Shown here piece by piece: positions 11,117 to 22,211 of a stretch of DNA of 64,000 nucleotides (positions within the stretch are counted from its first letter, which is position 1; each line of letters opens with the position of its first letter). The position numbers and the translations under genes were made by a program. Where the stretch lies: assembly GCA_022385755.1 (NCBI GenBank), contig MU278367.1, positions 1 to 64,000 on the forward strand, given 5' to 3'. Source of the stretch: Trametopsis cervina. Taxonomy: Eukaryota > Basidiomycota > Agaricomycetes > Polyporales > Irpicaceae. The notes below the pieces were generated by a model. That model was not told where the DNA came from, ran no database searches, and worked only from the letters and a program-made list of their open reading frames with translations.

Positions 11117-11677
11117 GCTAGATTTTTCATCGATTGACTGCGTTAAACCAGACAAGTCCAGTCGCTGTAGAGGATATCACACAGATACGATGCCCGTCTC
11201 GTGCTTGTACAAGAATATGTCGTTTATGAAATTACGCTGAATAGTTTGTCTCGCTTTCCATGAAGTACTGGTCCGACGAGTGTACGCGCCGCAATCCTAT
11301 GACTTCGTCCAACCCTGGATTTGGCCGCATTGCGCACTTATACGTGACATGCGCCCCCCTACTGTTTGAAGTCAATAAATTTATAACTTATATTACACAG
11401 AGCACTGTTTTCTTGCATTATTACGCGATTGAAGTTGGAAAATCTAGGTCAATGTGAGCACTGAGTGTTATTTCGAGCAGGCACTCGCGTTTCACCAGCG
11501 CCTCAACGTGATCCCTTGCCCTAATCCGTGACAACCGCGAGATGTGACGACAAAGTACTTACTCTACTATCACCATCTCGCTGCCAACCAGCACTGCCCA
11601 CTCACCCGTACTGCGGCGGCAGCCTTACCTTCACGACCTCTATAAATCCAGCTTAATACCTCATAACCTATTCAAGC
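11117..11677. other. Intergenic, upstream of ATG27
   Basis: No coding signal is seen. The right part should be the ATG27 promoter. The short open frame at 11260-11457 has no family features. Confidence 0.5.
11641..11647 (+). promoter_or_regulatory. TATA-like box close to the ATG27 start
   Basis: TATAAAT lies only 31 bases before the ATG at 11678. If it is a real TATA box, transcription would begin almost at the start codon, giving a very short leader. It may instead be a chance match. Confidence 0.35.
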
Positions 11678-12803
11678 ATGATTCTACAACACTACCTCTC
11701 CCTTCCCCGTTACTTCAAGCTGAGCGTATTGCTACTCTTGCTGTCAACACAGCACGTGTATGCGCAAGACGTGTTCGATTGCCACATCACAGCGGGGGAC
11801 TTCAAGTATGATTTGACAGCGTTGAAGGGGGAGCGTACTGTGTCACGCGAACGCGATACACCCCCAACCAAGTTCAGAGACTCGGTGACTTTTAATTTGT
11901 GCGAGGATTTGAAGAGAGTGGACGGAGTATCGGACAAGGAACAGGTGAGTTGCTCTACGTTTATTGGCCAATTGTATTAGGTGCTCTAGGATGGACGGTT
12001 TATGCTGTACTTCCTCGTCGTGCTTCCGTTAGTGTCCTTCGGAGACAAGAGCATGTCTAACGAAAACCAATATCAAAGAGAACGAGCCGGACCGAATAAC
12101 GACAGTCATTCAACTTGCGCGCCCTCAAAACGACTCGCTGAAGTATCAGATACTATCATGTATGAATTGTCCGTCCTAGAGACACCACAACGCTACTGAA
12201 CTCGCTCGTTCCATATAGCACCAAAGAAGGGCATATCCTTGACGTTTACAGGCTCACCATATCCGGATCCTGCAACCTCGGAGCAAATCTCTCAAACATT
12301 CAACGTGAATGTTCATTGTGATACTGAGACCTCGAATCCTGCGTTCAAATCATATGACGGCAAAGCATTGTGGGTAGAATGGAGCGCACCTGCTGGATGC
12401 GGAATGGGAGGTACGCCGGAGGATACACCGGACACAACTCCCGACCCTGGCAGCGAGCAGCCTAGATCAGTGGGCTCTGGGATTGGATATTTCTTCCTTC
12501 TGTAAGTGCCAGTCTATACTAAACAATCCAATGATTGACGGTAGCGCAGGTTACTTCTGGCCTTCGCCGCATACTTTGGCTTGGGTGCATACTATAACTA
12601 TTCTACGTACGGAGCCACGGGCATGGATCTCATACCGTACGTCCTATATTATGACATACCCTGCTCAACAGTAATCATTGGTTCATAGTCATCGTGATTT
12701 CTGGCGCGAAGTGCCCTACATGTTGCGGGACGTAGTGTCTCATCTTTGCTCAACTGTTCGTCCAAGACATACTACAACCCGAGGAGGATACATTGCCGTA
12801 TGA
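11678..12803 (+). CDS. ATG27: Autophagy-related membrane protein Atg27
   Basis: Five exons (11678-11944, 12033-12159, 12219-12501, 12550-12636, 12689-12803) join in frame to 292 residues. An N-terminal signal peptide (LSVLLLLLSTQHVYAQ) leads a cysteine-containing lumenal domain with Atg27 landmarks: FDCHITAGDFKYDLTALKGE, TVSRERDTPP, TRACLTKTN, DRITTVIQLA and WSAPAGC. A Thr/Pro/Asp linker and one membrane span (FFLLLLLAFAAYFGLGAYY) precede a short cytosolic tail (MDLIPHRDFWREVPYMLRDV). In yeast, Atg27 cycles between Golgi, vacuole and Atg9-containing membranes and helps deliver Atg9 for autophagosome formation. Length and order fit the family. The stop at 12803 leaves about 390 bases before the RabGAP gene on the same strand. 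Confidence 0.92.
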
Positions 12804-13190
12804 AGCATCCATTTATGTGTTTTCATGCGATGTACTGCTCCTTGGAAGGAGGCTTCGATGTTTACATGTGGCGTTTGTGCACGTCCTTTGCTGCTAATTC
12901 TGTTATAGACTTGCAATAATGACCCTTGGTTTGGGGAAGCCTGCTCTAATGCGACTCTGAGGCTCACGAAAGTGACATGAAGCCTGCGTGCATATGGCAG
13001 AAGGTAAAAGTCTTTCAATTACGTCTGTTTCGGATAGTGAGAGTCGTCAACTTGGAAGATTTCCTCCCGACGCTGCAGTCTTGGAAGTGTGATCCGTTGA
13101 TGCGCCCTCTTGAAAACAAATGCAGCGGAGCGCCCATTAATATTCCGCACCCTACGAGTGTGCATGCCTCACGAATCTTGATCTAACGCT
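12804..13190. other. Intergenic between ATG27 and the RabGAP gene
   Basis: No gene is seen. The open frame at 12740-13018 on the minus strand is antisense to the last ATG27 exon. This spacer should hold the ATG27 3' UTR and the promoter of the next gene. Confidence 0.5.
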
Positions 13191-15218
13191 ATGTCTGCTC
13201 GTCCACCTCCCACTCGTCCTCACATCGGTCTCAACCCCTCCAGTCGTTTCGGGACATACTCTCTTTCAGAGTGGGTAGAAGACGATGCATGGGACAGTGG
13301 CTCTGACGAGGAGGCATCCGGTTCGACATGGCGACCTGCGCACTCTAGGACATCTTCGTCAACGGCACCCAAACCTGTACCGAATCCACACCAAAACAGC
13401 TCGTCTTCCACTCTCGCATCCTCATACACACATGTCAACGCGCCGAGTCCGAGCTCATACCCGCCACGATCTGAGCAGCCTGTGCCGCAATCTGCGAAGC
13501 AGGGATGGACGATCATCACAAACGCTCGTGAGGGAAGTGTCCAAGGCAAGCAGCATGAAGCAGAACAGCTCCCTGGCCCCGACGGTGACCTAATTGTTGG
13601 TGATTTCGATCCAGACGATACTGTGGGAGCGGAGCAGAATACGCAGTCAGCCAAGCCGCGACAAGAACAAGGAACGGTTAGGGACGACATGAATGATATA
13701 GTGAAGGGTACTGTCTCCTGCCAGCTGTTTTGTGGTCAGACATATCTCATCGTTTGCTAGATCCTCTAAATCTCGTCCACCGTGCGCCGAGCGGGAACGA
13801 CTCCTTCTCAGAGGCTGGAGATGATGTCCCGGAGAGAATCATGCGAGAGCGTTCCATTCGGTTGAATCGACGACAAAGATTCGTCGACTGTGTTACCAGT
13901 GAGGATGTCAGCATGGGTACGTATTTTACCGTACCTCGCTCCTCGTGGACAAAAGTCCTCATCAGGTTCGCTAGCGCAACTTCGCAAACTCGCTTGGAGC
14001 GGGGTACCCAGCGATCTGCGTCCAGTAGTTTGGCCGTTGCTCTTGGTGAGTTCTCTTAATACATATCGATGCTTTCGCTCATGTGCTCCAGGGATATCTA
14101 CCACTTCCTGCCCATCTGAGAATCTCGACGCTGGCTCGTAAGCGGTCCGAATATTTGTCTCTGGTCGAGTTGGCATTCGCTCGCAATAGGGACGCTCTGG
14201 ATCAGCAAATATGGCATCAAATTGAGATTGATGTTCCACGAACGAGACCAGGAGTACCTTTATGGATGCATGCTTCTACACAGCGAGTATGTACTTCCTT
14301 CTACAAATCGTGAGCCGCAACTCATATTGTGACAGAGTCTGGAACGGATACTGTACGTCTGGGCCATACGGCACCCAGCGAGCGGATATGTACAAGGGAT
14401 CAACGATCTCGTCACCCCGTTCTTCCAGGTATTCCTATCTGCCTATATCGGTAAGATGATGTCTCATCTTCGAGAACCAAGCTCATTCTCTTCCCGCAGA
14501 CTCCGACCCGGAGGAGTTTGATCCCGCTGTACTGCCGACAGAAGTATTGAACGCTGTTGAGGCGGACTCGTTCTGGTGCCTGTCACGGCTACTGGACGGC
14601 ATTCAGGATAACTACATAGCCGGTCAACCAGGCATCCAAAGGAGTGTAAAGCGTATGGCCGAACTTGTGGCAAGAATAGACCGTAAGTGCACTCGAACTT
14701 GAGAAGGCGCAACAAGGAAGGCTGATTGTATCACGTTAGCACCGCTTGCCGCGCATTTGGATTCTGAGAACGTCGAGTTTATGCAGTTCGCGTTTAGATG
14801 GATGAACTGCTTACTCATGCGGGAAATCAGCGTACAGAATACGATACGGATGTGGGATACCTATCTCGTTAGTGTTCAGTCAGTTAATCTCATGGTTATC
14901 GCTGATATCCAATTTTGTTATCTGTGTAGGCTGAAGGCCCGGATGCGTTTTCTCAATTTCACCTTTATGTCTGCTCGGCATTTCTTGTCCAGTGGAGCAA
15001 GAAGCTCAAGCAGATGGACTTCCAGGTAAAATCTATCGTTTACCTTGTGTTTACGTCCGTGCTGACGACCCATGATCTGTTCTCCGTAGGGCATCATCAT
15101 GTTTCTCCAATCACTTCCCACTCACGGATGGACGGACCATGAGATTGAGCTTCTCCTCAGCGAGGCGTTCGTGCACTACTCGACATGGCATAATGCGCAA
15201 AGTCACTTCGGGAAGTAA
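13191..15218 (+). CDS. GYP1: TBC-domain Rab GTPase-activating protein, Gyp1/TBC1D22 type
   Basis: The N-terminal third (MSARPPPTRPHIGLNPSSRF) is Ser/Pro/Asp-rich and disordered. The TBC domain follows over about seven exons, with landmarks LRKLAWSGVPSDLRPVVWPL, the arginine-finger motif IDVPRTRPG, the glutamine-finger motif SGYVQGINDL, then ESFWCL-like DSFWCLSRLLDGIQDNY, WMNCLLMREI, RMWDTYL and FLQSLPTHGWTDHEIELLL. Both catalytic residues of the dual-finger mechanism (R and Q) are present, so it should be active. Gyp1 stimulates GTP hydrolysis by Ypt1/Rab1-type GTPases at the Golgi. The order and the long disordered N-terminus match Gyp1 and TBC1D22 rather than other TBC families. It converges with the PNPOx-like gene 146 bases downstream. 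Confidence 0.9.
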
Positions 15219-15363
15219 ACTTGTAGGTCGATACACAAGGGCAAGCAAGAGATACACACCATTTGTACATTGAAGCAGGGATACAATTGATACAGTAGCA
15301 CATGGCTGTTCTACCAATCGGACGGTTTGCCTTGTACGGCTGCGCAGTGATGTAGGTAAGTAT

Positions 15364-16471
15364 TTATAATACGAACATATGATGGCTTGCAGCGCGAATA
15401 TTGGCTACCAGAGCGCGGGTCGGAGGGTTTAAGGCAGCCTGAAGCAGAACAGCGAGAACAAACCCGATCACGATACCAAGGATTATACCCGACGGCCGCT
15501 CTGTCTTGTTCGTACTTCCGCCGAAGACGCTTTCTCTGGTGAGCCCACAGTCTTTGAGGACTTCGTTGACATTTTCCTCCTTAGCCTTATGTGCAACGGA
15601 TTGGACACCGGGCAGGCCGTCCAACGACCATGAATTTTTCGCCGCCCAATAAGAATGGATGCCCTTGGTATGATGGAGCGAGAAGGGATCATCCACTCTC
15701 AGTTCGTTTTTCTCGCGTTTAGCCATGGTATCGTTCAGTGTGTTTCCTGCGGATCAGTATCCATCAGACGGACAACGTAGACGCTACGAGGAGAGAAAGC
15801 CACGTACTGTGCGCCTCAAACTTCATGAAGGGAACGGAGTAGCCGCAGGATGTTCCGACTCTGGTGATGTCCAACCAGACAATGGCGCGTGCGCCAGGCA
15901 GCATCTCCGGTGCGGGGAAGCCCAATTCAGAGTCACCTCCATTCATCAAGCGTTCAAACTGTGGAGAGCCTCGTTCGAAGACCTTTCCTGGTGGTGCATA
16001 ACGACATATTAGCACGCCGTAACAATGATAGACACATTGGTATCCTCTTACCCTGGCCCCAGAACCGGAGTATACGAGGGGGACCTTGGAAGGCTTCGAA
16101 CATGATCACGAGACGCCCATTGCCGGGTTCGTAGATATGGGAGATGGTCTCGTTCCCTGATTATCGCAAGTCACAGTGTTCAGATGTCAATGCCGGAAAA
16201 CAAGGAAGCGCAGAGCACCGACCTGAGCCAGTAAGATCGAGATACCAGCATGCCTTCCGGTTGGCCAGTACGAAGCTCTGTTGTCCCTTGGGCGAGACGT
16301 TGATGTGCCCGCCTATCCATGACAGGACAATCGATGGTTACTTGGGATACAATAAGGCAGCGAATAAGACTCACCCTGCAAGGGAGCAGATGCGACGTGG
16401 AACAGCTTCTGCTCCCGAACCCATTCGATGAGTTTAGGATCATCAGGGATCTCTTCATAATAGTGGCCCAT
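15364..16471 (-). CDS. PNPOx-like flavin-fold protein with C-terminal membrane anchor (paralogue 1)
   Basis: Exons on the minus strand give MGHYYEEIPDDPKLIEWV, FHVASAPLQ, HINVSPKGQQSFVLANRKAC, SHIYEPGNGRLVIMFEAFQG, KVFERGSPQFERLM, GARAIVWLDITRVGTSCGYS, PFMKFEAHST, then MAKREKNELRVDDPF and SWSLDGLPGVQSV. This is the split-barrel fold of the pyridoxamine-phosphate-oxidase superfamily, closest in layout to the yeast YLR456W/YPR172W type. A flavin or haem cofactor is likely, but the substrate is unknown. Near the C-terminus GIILGIVIGFVLAVLLQAAL is a probable single membrane span, so the protein may be tail-anchored. A close paralogue with the same exon order lies at 39125-40230. Real pyridoxamine-phosphate oxidase activity should not be assumed. 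Confidence 0.82.
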
Positions 16472-16969
16472 TGCTGCAAGCACTGGAGGATATGAGGGAA
16501 GGCGGTTGACTCACTTGGGAGTCTGTCAGAGAGCAGCGTTATTTACACTGTCCCATGACTCATGAGGAGATGCCTTAAGGCTCTAACCCTGAAGACCAGA
16601 TAGTACTCAATATTGACGTGCATGCACGAGTCTCGGAGGCATTGTACATTCGACGCCACGCTTGTGATCGGCCGAAATGACAGTATCCCGACGAGCACGC
16701 ACATGAAACAATAATCCAATTATGTCAAGCCTGTACACCAACAGAGTACGGCCGCTAGATGCAAGATACTATACGTGATTGTAACGTTACTTCTAAAACA
16801 ATCTACGTCCATACAATGACTCCTACATACTGATAACAACCAACGGTCAAAGCAAATCCGTCAAGACGCGGGTCAGATTACGAGCACCCTTCCTATCTAA
16901 TGAGATCGTCCACATAAAGCATAAAGTTAAAATACAGTCTATACTACAACATGGCGGTTTTCTTCGCGC
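16472..16969. other. Intergenic upstream of PNPOx-like paralogue 1
   Basis: No gene is seen. It holds the promoter of the leftward gene starting at 16471 and the 3' UTR of the leftward gene ending at 16970. Confidence 0.5.
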
Positions 16970-19900
16970 TTAGGCCCGGATAATAGCACCGATGCTGAGC
17001 ACCGTCTTCACAGCGTGGAATCCAACCCTCATGGAATGTAGAAGGGCCCAGATTATTCCAACTAGAGGGCAGTGTGTTAGCTGAAGTGGCGGAGGTTAAG
17101 CTCGCATAAGACTTACTCAAGAGGATTGGGATCCAGAACAGAACGAGCATGCGATCATGCTTCACCTGTTGGTGTTTTCTCGCTTGCTTCTTCTTCGGTC
17201 GATATCCGAACGACTTCACTTCCGTCTCCGATAGAGGCACCTCAGCCGTCTCGAACGTGACTCGTTTGGCTGCGGTAGAGGTATGCGGGGTAGACACCTG
17301 TGAAGTCGATGCCTCGGGGACCTCAGTCTTGGCGTCGACGACCACGCTTGACTCCCTAGGTGTGTAAGCGGGAGGAGCTTCTTCGCCGGAACGAGTCGCC
17401 AAAACCCACTTATCCCAGACCGCCTTCCACTCCTGAGCGCTAGGAATTCCCAGCCACGGCTGATTCCTATTGGGACTATTGGCTTCGCCAGAGGTGGGTC
17501 CTGCATCGGCGCGGCGTTCGTTGCCCCAGAACGCAGGCATCATAGGAACATACACTGGGAACACAGCGGGCATCTGAGGGAAGGCACCCCATGCGGGCAT
17601 ACCGGGCAGCTGAAGAGGAGGGAAGTTCGGCATCATGTCTTGTGGATGTTGCAGCTGTGCGAATGTCCGTTGGACCATCTCCATGATCGTCGCGGCGAGC
17701 TGTTTCTCGTCCACAATACTAGCTGCCTTCTCCTTCGGCGAACTCATCGACGACTTGGAAGGTGCCTGTTCCTCCGGTGGTGTCAAAGGAGCGTAGGAAG
17801 GTTTGTCCCTCAATGAGCGACGGCGCTTGATGGACCTCGGCGGAACCGGCTTCTCTGCCTCGCTCTCAACCTCCTCGACGTCGCCCCAAGCTGCTTCCTC
17901 CTCTTGTTCCTCTGAGCTGGGAAGCAATCCGCTTTCATCGTCGGTCCAGGGATCCTCGCTGAGGAGGGTTTCAAGGAGTCCGGTCGATGCGACTTCCGCT
18001 GGTGTCTTGCCAAGAGCGTTAACGATATCGACAGAAGCACCGGCATTAATCAGTAAGCGAGCACAAGACGCTGAGTTACTCAGAGCAGCGAAGTGAAGTG
18101 CCGTAAAGCCATTCTTATCGCGGGCGTCCAGGTCAATGTCGTGGGCGATCAAGAATCTGACAACGTCGGCAAATCCGAGGAAAGTGGCAAGATGAAGGAG
18201 TGTCTGGCCACTAGCATTCGCATGGGAGATGGCCGAGGCGACGGTACGCGTCCGCACTGGCAGTGGTGTGTCAAGGATACCGAGGAAGTCGAGGATAAGC
18301 TTCTCAAGCTCGGGTCCCTTTCCTGCGCCTGAAAGGAGAACGCGACGCACGTCTGCGGAGAAGTTTAGCGCGGCAGCCAGCTGCATCGCGCCACTTGCAG
18401 CGCTCGATGTTGTGCCGTTCATATTGTCTGGGCCCGTTGTATTGACGATCCGCATCGCAACGTCTCTTGCGTCTTCAATGCGACCGGTCATCTTTAAGCC
18501 GACAACTTGTAGGGCAAGTTCCATACTAACAATACTGTATTAGATAGCGCACAGTGAGGGTGATAAGGCGAACTCACAGTGCACGATCTGTGTCATCTGT
18601 ATAGACGAATAGGGTCGGCGGTGATCCGTCTTCGTCCTTTACGATACCATCAAACCACACAGCCACCACTCCAGGTGTCGCTGTGGGCGGCAAGAGGCAT
18701 ACTAGGGTATTGTCACTCCAGCGGTGGGTCGAGGAAGCGCGAGCGTCGCCAAACACGCATGTGAGTTGACTGTTAGGATGGAAATTCGCGCCCAAGATTG
18801 TGATTTCGATCCCTCCGTACGTCGGTCCGGTAGCAGGGATAAGTCTGTGAATCTTAGGGGTAGGAAGAACTGAGGTTGAAGGAGCGGGGTCGGGATTGAA
18901 TAAATATTGCATAGACTGCGCGACATTAATGGGCGGGGGCGAAGACATCGGCAGCATTTGAGGTGAGACAGCCACAGGTAACGCTGAAGACAGTGTAGGG
19001 GAGACGAATGTAGAAGCGGCCAATGCTTCTACTGGAATATCGGTTTGTGGCAAGGATGGGTGCGCATCTGGCATAGCGATGTCCTGGAACATCGAACTAT
19101 CCGCAATTTGAGATGGCTCGAACGACGAAAGAAGGTCAGCGATAGCCTCCGCGGCAACCTCGTCGCTGGCATCAGGGGTGGCAGGTTCAGTGGAAGGCCT
19201 GTAGCTCGGCGAGCTTCCATTGCTAAGAGCCGGCGTGGATGCTCTGGTTGTAGTGAAAGCGGATGGTAAAGGGGATGTGAGGCTACCATCGCTATTCTTG
19301 CGCGACACCCTGCCAGACCGGCGACCATCGTAGGGTTTCGTTCGTTTCTTGGTGCGCTCGCTGCCAGTATCCAGACGGCCCTTACGTTTACTTGGAGCGT
19401 CTGTACGCTCATGCATGCCAAGACCCCATTCAGGGTCGGGTGTTATTTCCACAGGGGTGGTGACAGGTGTGAAATTCTTGCTGACACCAGTGCTCTTGTG
19501 GTCGTCTGTGATCATGATAGGGCGTGTTACGCCCGACCCAACCATTCTCCCGTTGTGATCAAACATCGAGAAATGGACATTGAACCCTGTCTTCTCTCGA
19601 TGGTGGCGACAGTAACAGGTGATACGAAGAGGGAGGATGACGGTACCCATAGAGAAGTCAAGGGCTTCAGGGCAGTTGAACTGGATCAGCTTGGAACTGT
19701 CTTCATGTCGGCCCCGACCAGGAATCACCAGAGGCTCTTCAGTATTTTCGTCATCCGAACGCGCAGGACGGATGCGAGCCGCAACCTTCCGCTCGATGCG
19801 CTTAGCCTACGACAGCTTTGATCAGCACTAATATTTCAGGAATAGGCATGAGCGCACTTCACGAGCTTGACAGCTTGTACAGCATGTCACTTTGGTATGC

Positions 19901-20761
19901 GGCGGTGAAGCGCAAGTGATTTCGGTAGTCAGGAAGAGAGTATCTTGGGGTGCAGCATCTGCGAAGCAAACTCAGCATTGGAGAGGACCAGATGCTAATC
20001 ATACCTACCGATTTTACCCTCCTTGCGAGTTCGCCGCTTGGTGCTGGTACCCTTAGGCAATCGTAGCCATTTCCAGCTACCGACTCGGTCGTACTTCAGA
20101 GGCTCGCCCGAGGAAGCGCTGGCGTGCGCCAAATCCACTGTCAAGCGAACTTGGGTCTCCACTCGGGATTTCGTCCCGCCCTCGGGAATGGATGGGAACA
20201 TTATGGGAAGGCTGGAGCAGCAATACACGAAGTAAGTAACCTTCCTCCTCAAACGGAAATGAACTCTGTACTTAGCGCAGGCCTCCTTGGGGGGATAGAC
20301 CACGGATTGCATAGTCGCTGTCGGAGGGTCTCGGCGTACAAGAGAAGGTGGAGGTATAGGCTTCGTGGACGCTATCGGACTTCGCTGGTGGGAATCTTGT
20401 GGTATATGTACAGGGAAAACGAAAGGACGTGACGATGGTTGTGTGGTGAACGTGGACAGCGGCTTCTCATTGCCTGGGGTGCTGCGGGCGAGAAGAAAGA
20501 TGAAGGATATGTGTAGGGGAAAGGTGATAGTACATACTCGTCATATGCATCATCTTGTATCAAGTCCCTCAAGTCCAGCTGCGCTATTGGCTCCTTATCA
20601 TTCTCTAATGTGTCCTCCTGCATGTAGAACCCATCTTCAGATAGGGAGTTGCACCAAGCGTTCACGACGTCCTGCGTAAGTGCGGGGTCAAGATTATCGA
20701 TGGCTTCCGGAGTTGCTGGTGAGGGAGACCTCGACCCAGCTGTTGTGGACGAGGAAGACAT
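16970..20761 (-). CDS. Spt23/Mga2-like ER-anchored transcription factor (IPT/TIG, ankyrin, TM)
   Basis: The N-terminus has MSSSSTTAGSRSPSPATPEA and an acidic segment. The family-specific region follows, with VETQVRLTVDLAHASASSGE, YDRVGSWKWLRLPKGT, IQFNCPEALDFSMGTVILPL and ITCYCRHHREKTGFNVHF. An IPT/TIG domain comes next (IHRLIPATGPTYGGIEITIL ... VVAVWFDGI). Two to three ankyrin repeats (ASGQTLLHLATFLGFADVVR, KNGFTALHFAALSNSASCAR) precede a Pro-rich linker and a C-terminal membrane helix (MLVLFWIPILLIGIIWALL) created by the last splice. In yeast, Spt23 and Mga2 sit in the ER membrane, sense lipid saturation, are cut by the ubiquitin-proteasome system and activate OLE1. The same order of domains argues for lipid-saturation or hypoxia control here. 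The start at 20761 was preferred to an upstream in-frame ATG at 20899. Confidence 0.9.
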
Positions 20762-22211
20762 GAGAGGGAAGAGCAAGGTAGAACCTGTTGAGCAGTTGGC
20801 GCGTGTTGTAAACGAGCCTAATTTCGTGTCGGGATATCGGAGAAGCCCGATTCTCCGCTTGAAAACAGGGTTGGTGTGGACGCTGAATGGCCATGTCACT
20901 GATTGTCATTATACTGCTGCATCGCCCTTCTCTCTCGAAACAAGCCATTGTTCGGGCAGATGGTATTACGTACATCAGCGTTTCTGAGTTGCGGGTGAAT
21001 GTAATTGATGCCATTAACGAGGCTCCAATCAAGTGTCCAATGTACATTGACGCATATCAGCTTGCCTCCGAAGCAGTTCCTGGCTTAGATGGCAGAAGTC
21101 GATGGAATGTATGCATAGAACACAGCAGGACTCGCGTTTCATTCAATCTCCAGCCGCCGCAATGCTCGACACGCCCGCAGAATGGCTTCTATCACGTCTG
21201 CGGCGGGTATCCGGATGCTCTATCCCCTCCCAGACGCTTTTCAGGGATATCTTAGCGCACCATTCCGTATCTTATCGGACACAGCATTCTAACAGACGGC
21301 GGTGCGGACAGATGCTTGTGCGCTTTCAACATTGCGTGCGATGCGCATGCACTGCCGAGGCAATCTTGTACGTTCAGGTTCGGCTGACGCACTCCGTTAC
21401 AGTGTCCGTGGAGATACAGATGCGCTCAACACCACGCGAATTGATTGAAGTGCAGTAATAGCTATTGATACACATTCCTGTACAGCACATGTCCTCCGCT
21501 AGCAAGATACCGCACAAACATGCAACTATTATTGCACAGAGAAGAGAAGTACCGGTTACTGGGTTCCCGGACCCGACAGCCTCGGTACACCGCGCATCCT
21601 ATGTTCTTCACTCAAATCGTGGCTGTTCGCTGAACGCTAGGTATATCAGCAAACTTCTTATTTGGTTTGCGTTACTCACCCAAACTACCTCACGTGTAGT
21701 TGATGCACGGAGGCCCTAGCCGGTGGTACTGCTGCTCTCGAGCTGCAGAAGGTTGGCCACTCCTTTAAGCCGCTACTGCTACCTGTCACAATAAATATCA
21801 TATCATAAGTATACACGATAGTAACCCCGAATCGCTCGTAGATGCTGAGATCTTCCGAGGGGCGGGTTGAGGTTTATATAAGCCTGACAAAGGGACCTGT
21901 CGGTGCTTGCCTTTGTTCCTTTCTAGCTCTCATGGACACTCTTGAGCCATATAGATGTTGTCTAACCATATGTAAGGTTCTGCACCATAATACATCGTAT
22001 ACGTAAATGCAAGCCAGAAGCCACTGCGCCCCGCACTCTTTCCAATTATGGAAAGTGCGCTGAGGATTCACTCTCAGAGACGCCTTCACGTGACTTATGT
22101 ACATGAACAAGGTCGCGTCCTGCGGCTCGGTGGCCCTCGAGTCTGTGCCGCTCAACTCGTGTTTCCACGACACACATCCCTCCTAGTTCTTTAACATCGC
22201 GCGCATCCACC
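20762..22211. other. Divergent intergenic region between Spt23/Mga2-like and Nup50-like genes
   Basis: These 1450 bases carry no convincing gene. Open frames at 20887-21458 have no domain features and their frame changes often. The two flanking genes diverge, so both promoters lie here. An imperfect palindrome is at 22032-22059. Confidence 0.55.
22032..22059. repeat. Imperfect palindrome upstream of the Nup50-like gene
   Basis: CGCACTCTTTCC and GGAAAGTGCG face each other around AATTAT, with a two-base bulge in the left arm. It lies about 150 bases before the start codon. It could be a dimeric factor site or a hairpin in the 5' leader; there is no evidence for either. Confidence 0.4.

Noticed and set aside
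12740..13018. Minus-strand open frame near the ATG27 end
   Set aside because: It overlaps the last ATG27 exon in antisense and has no family features.
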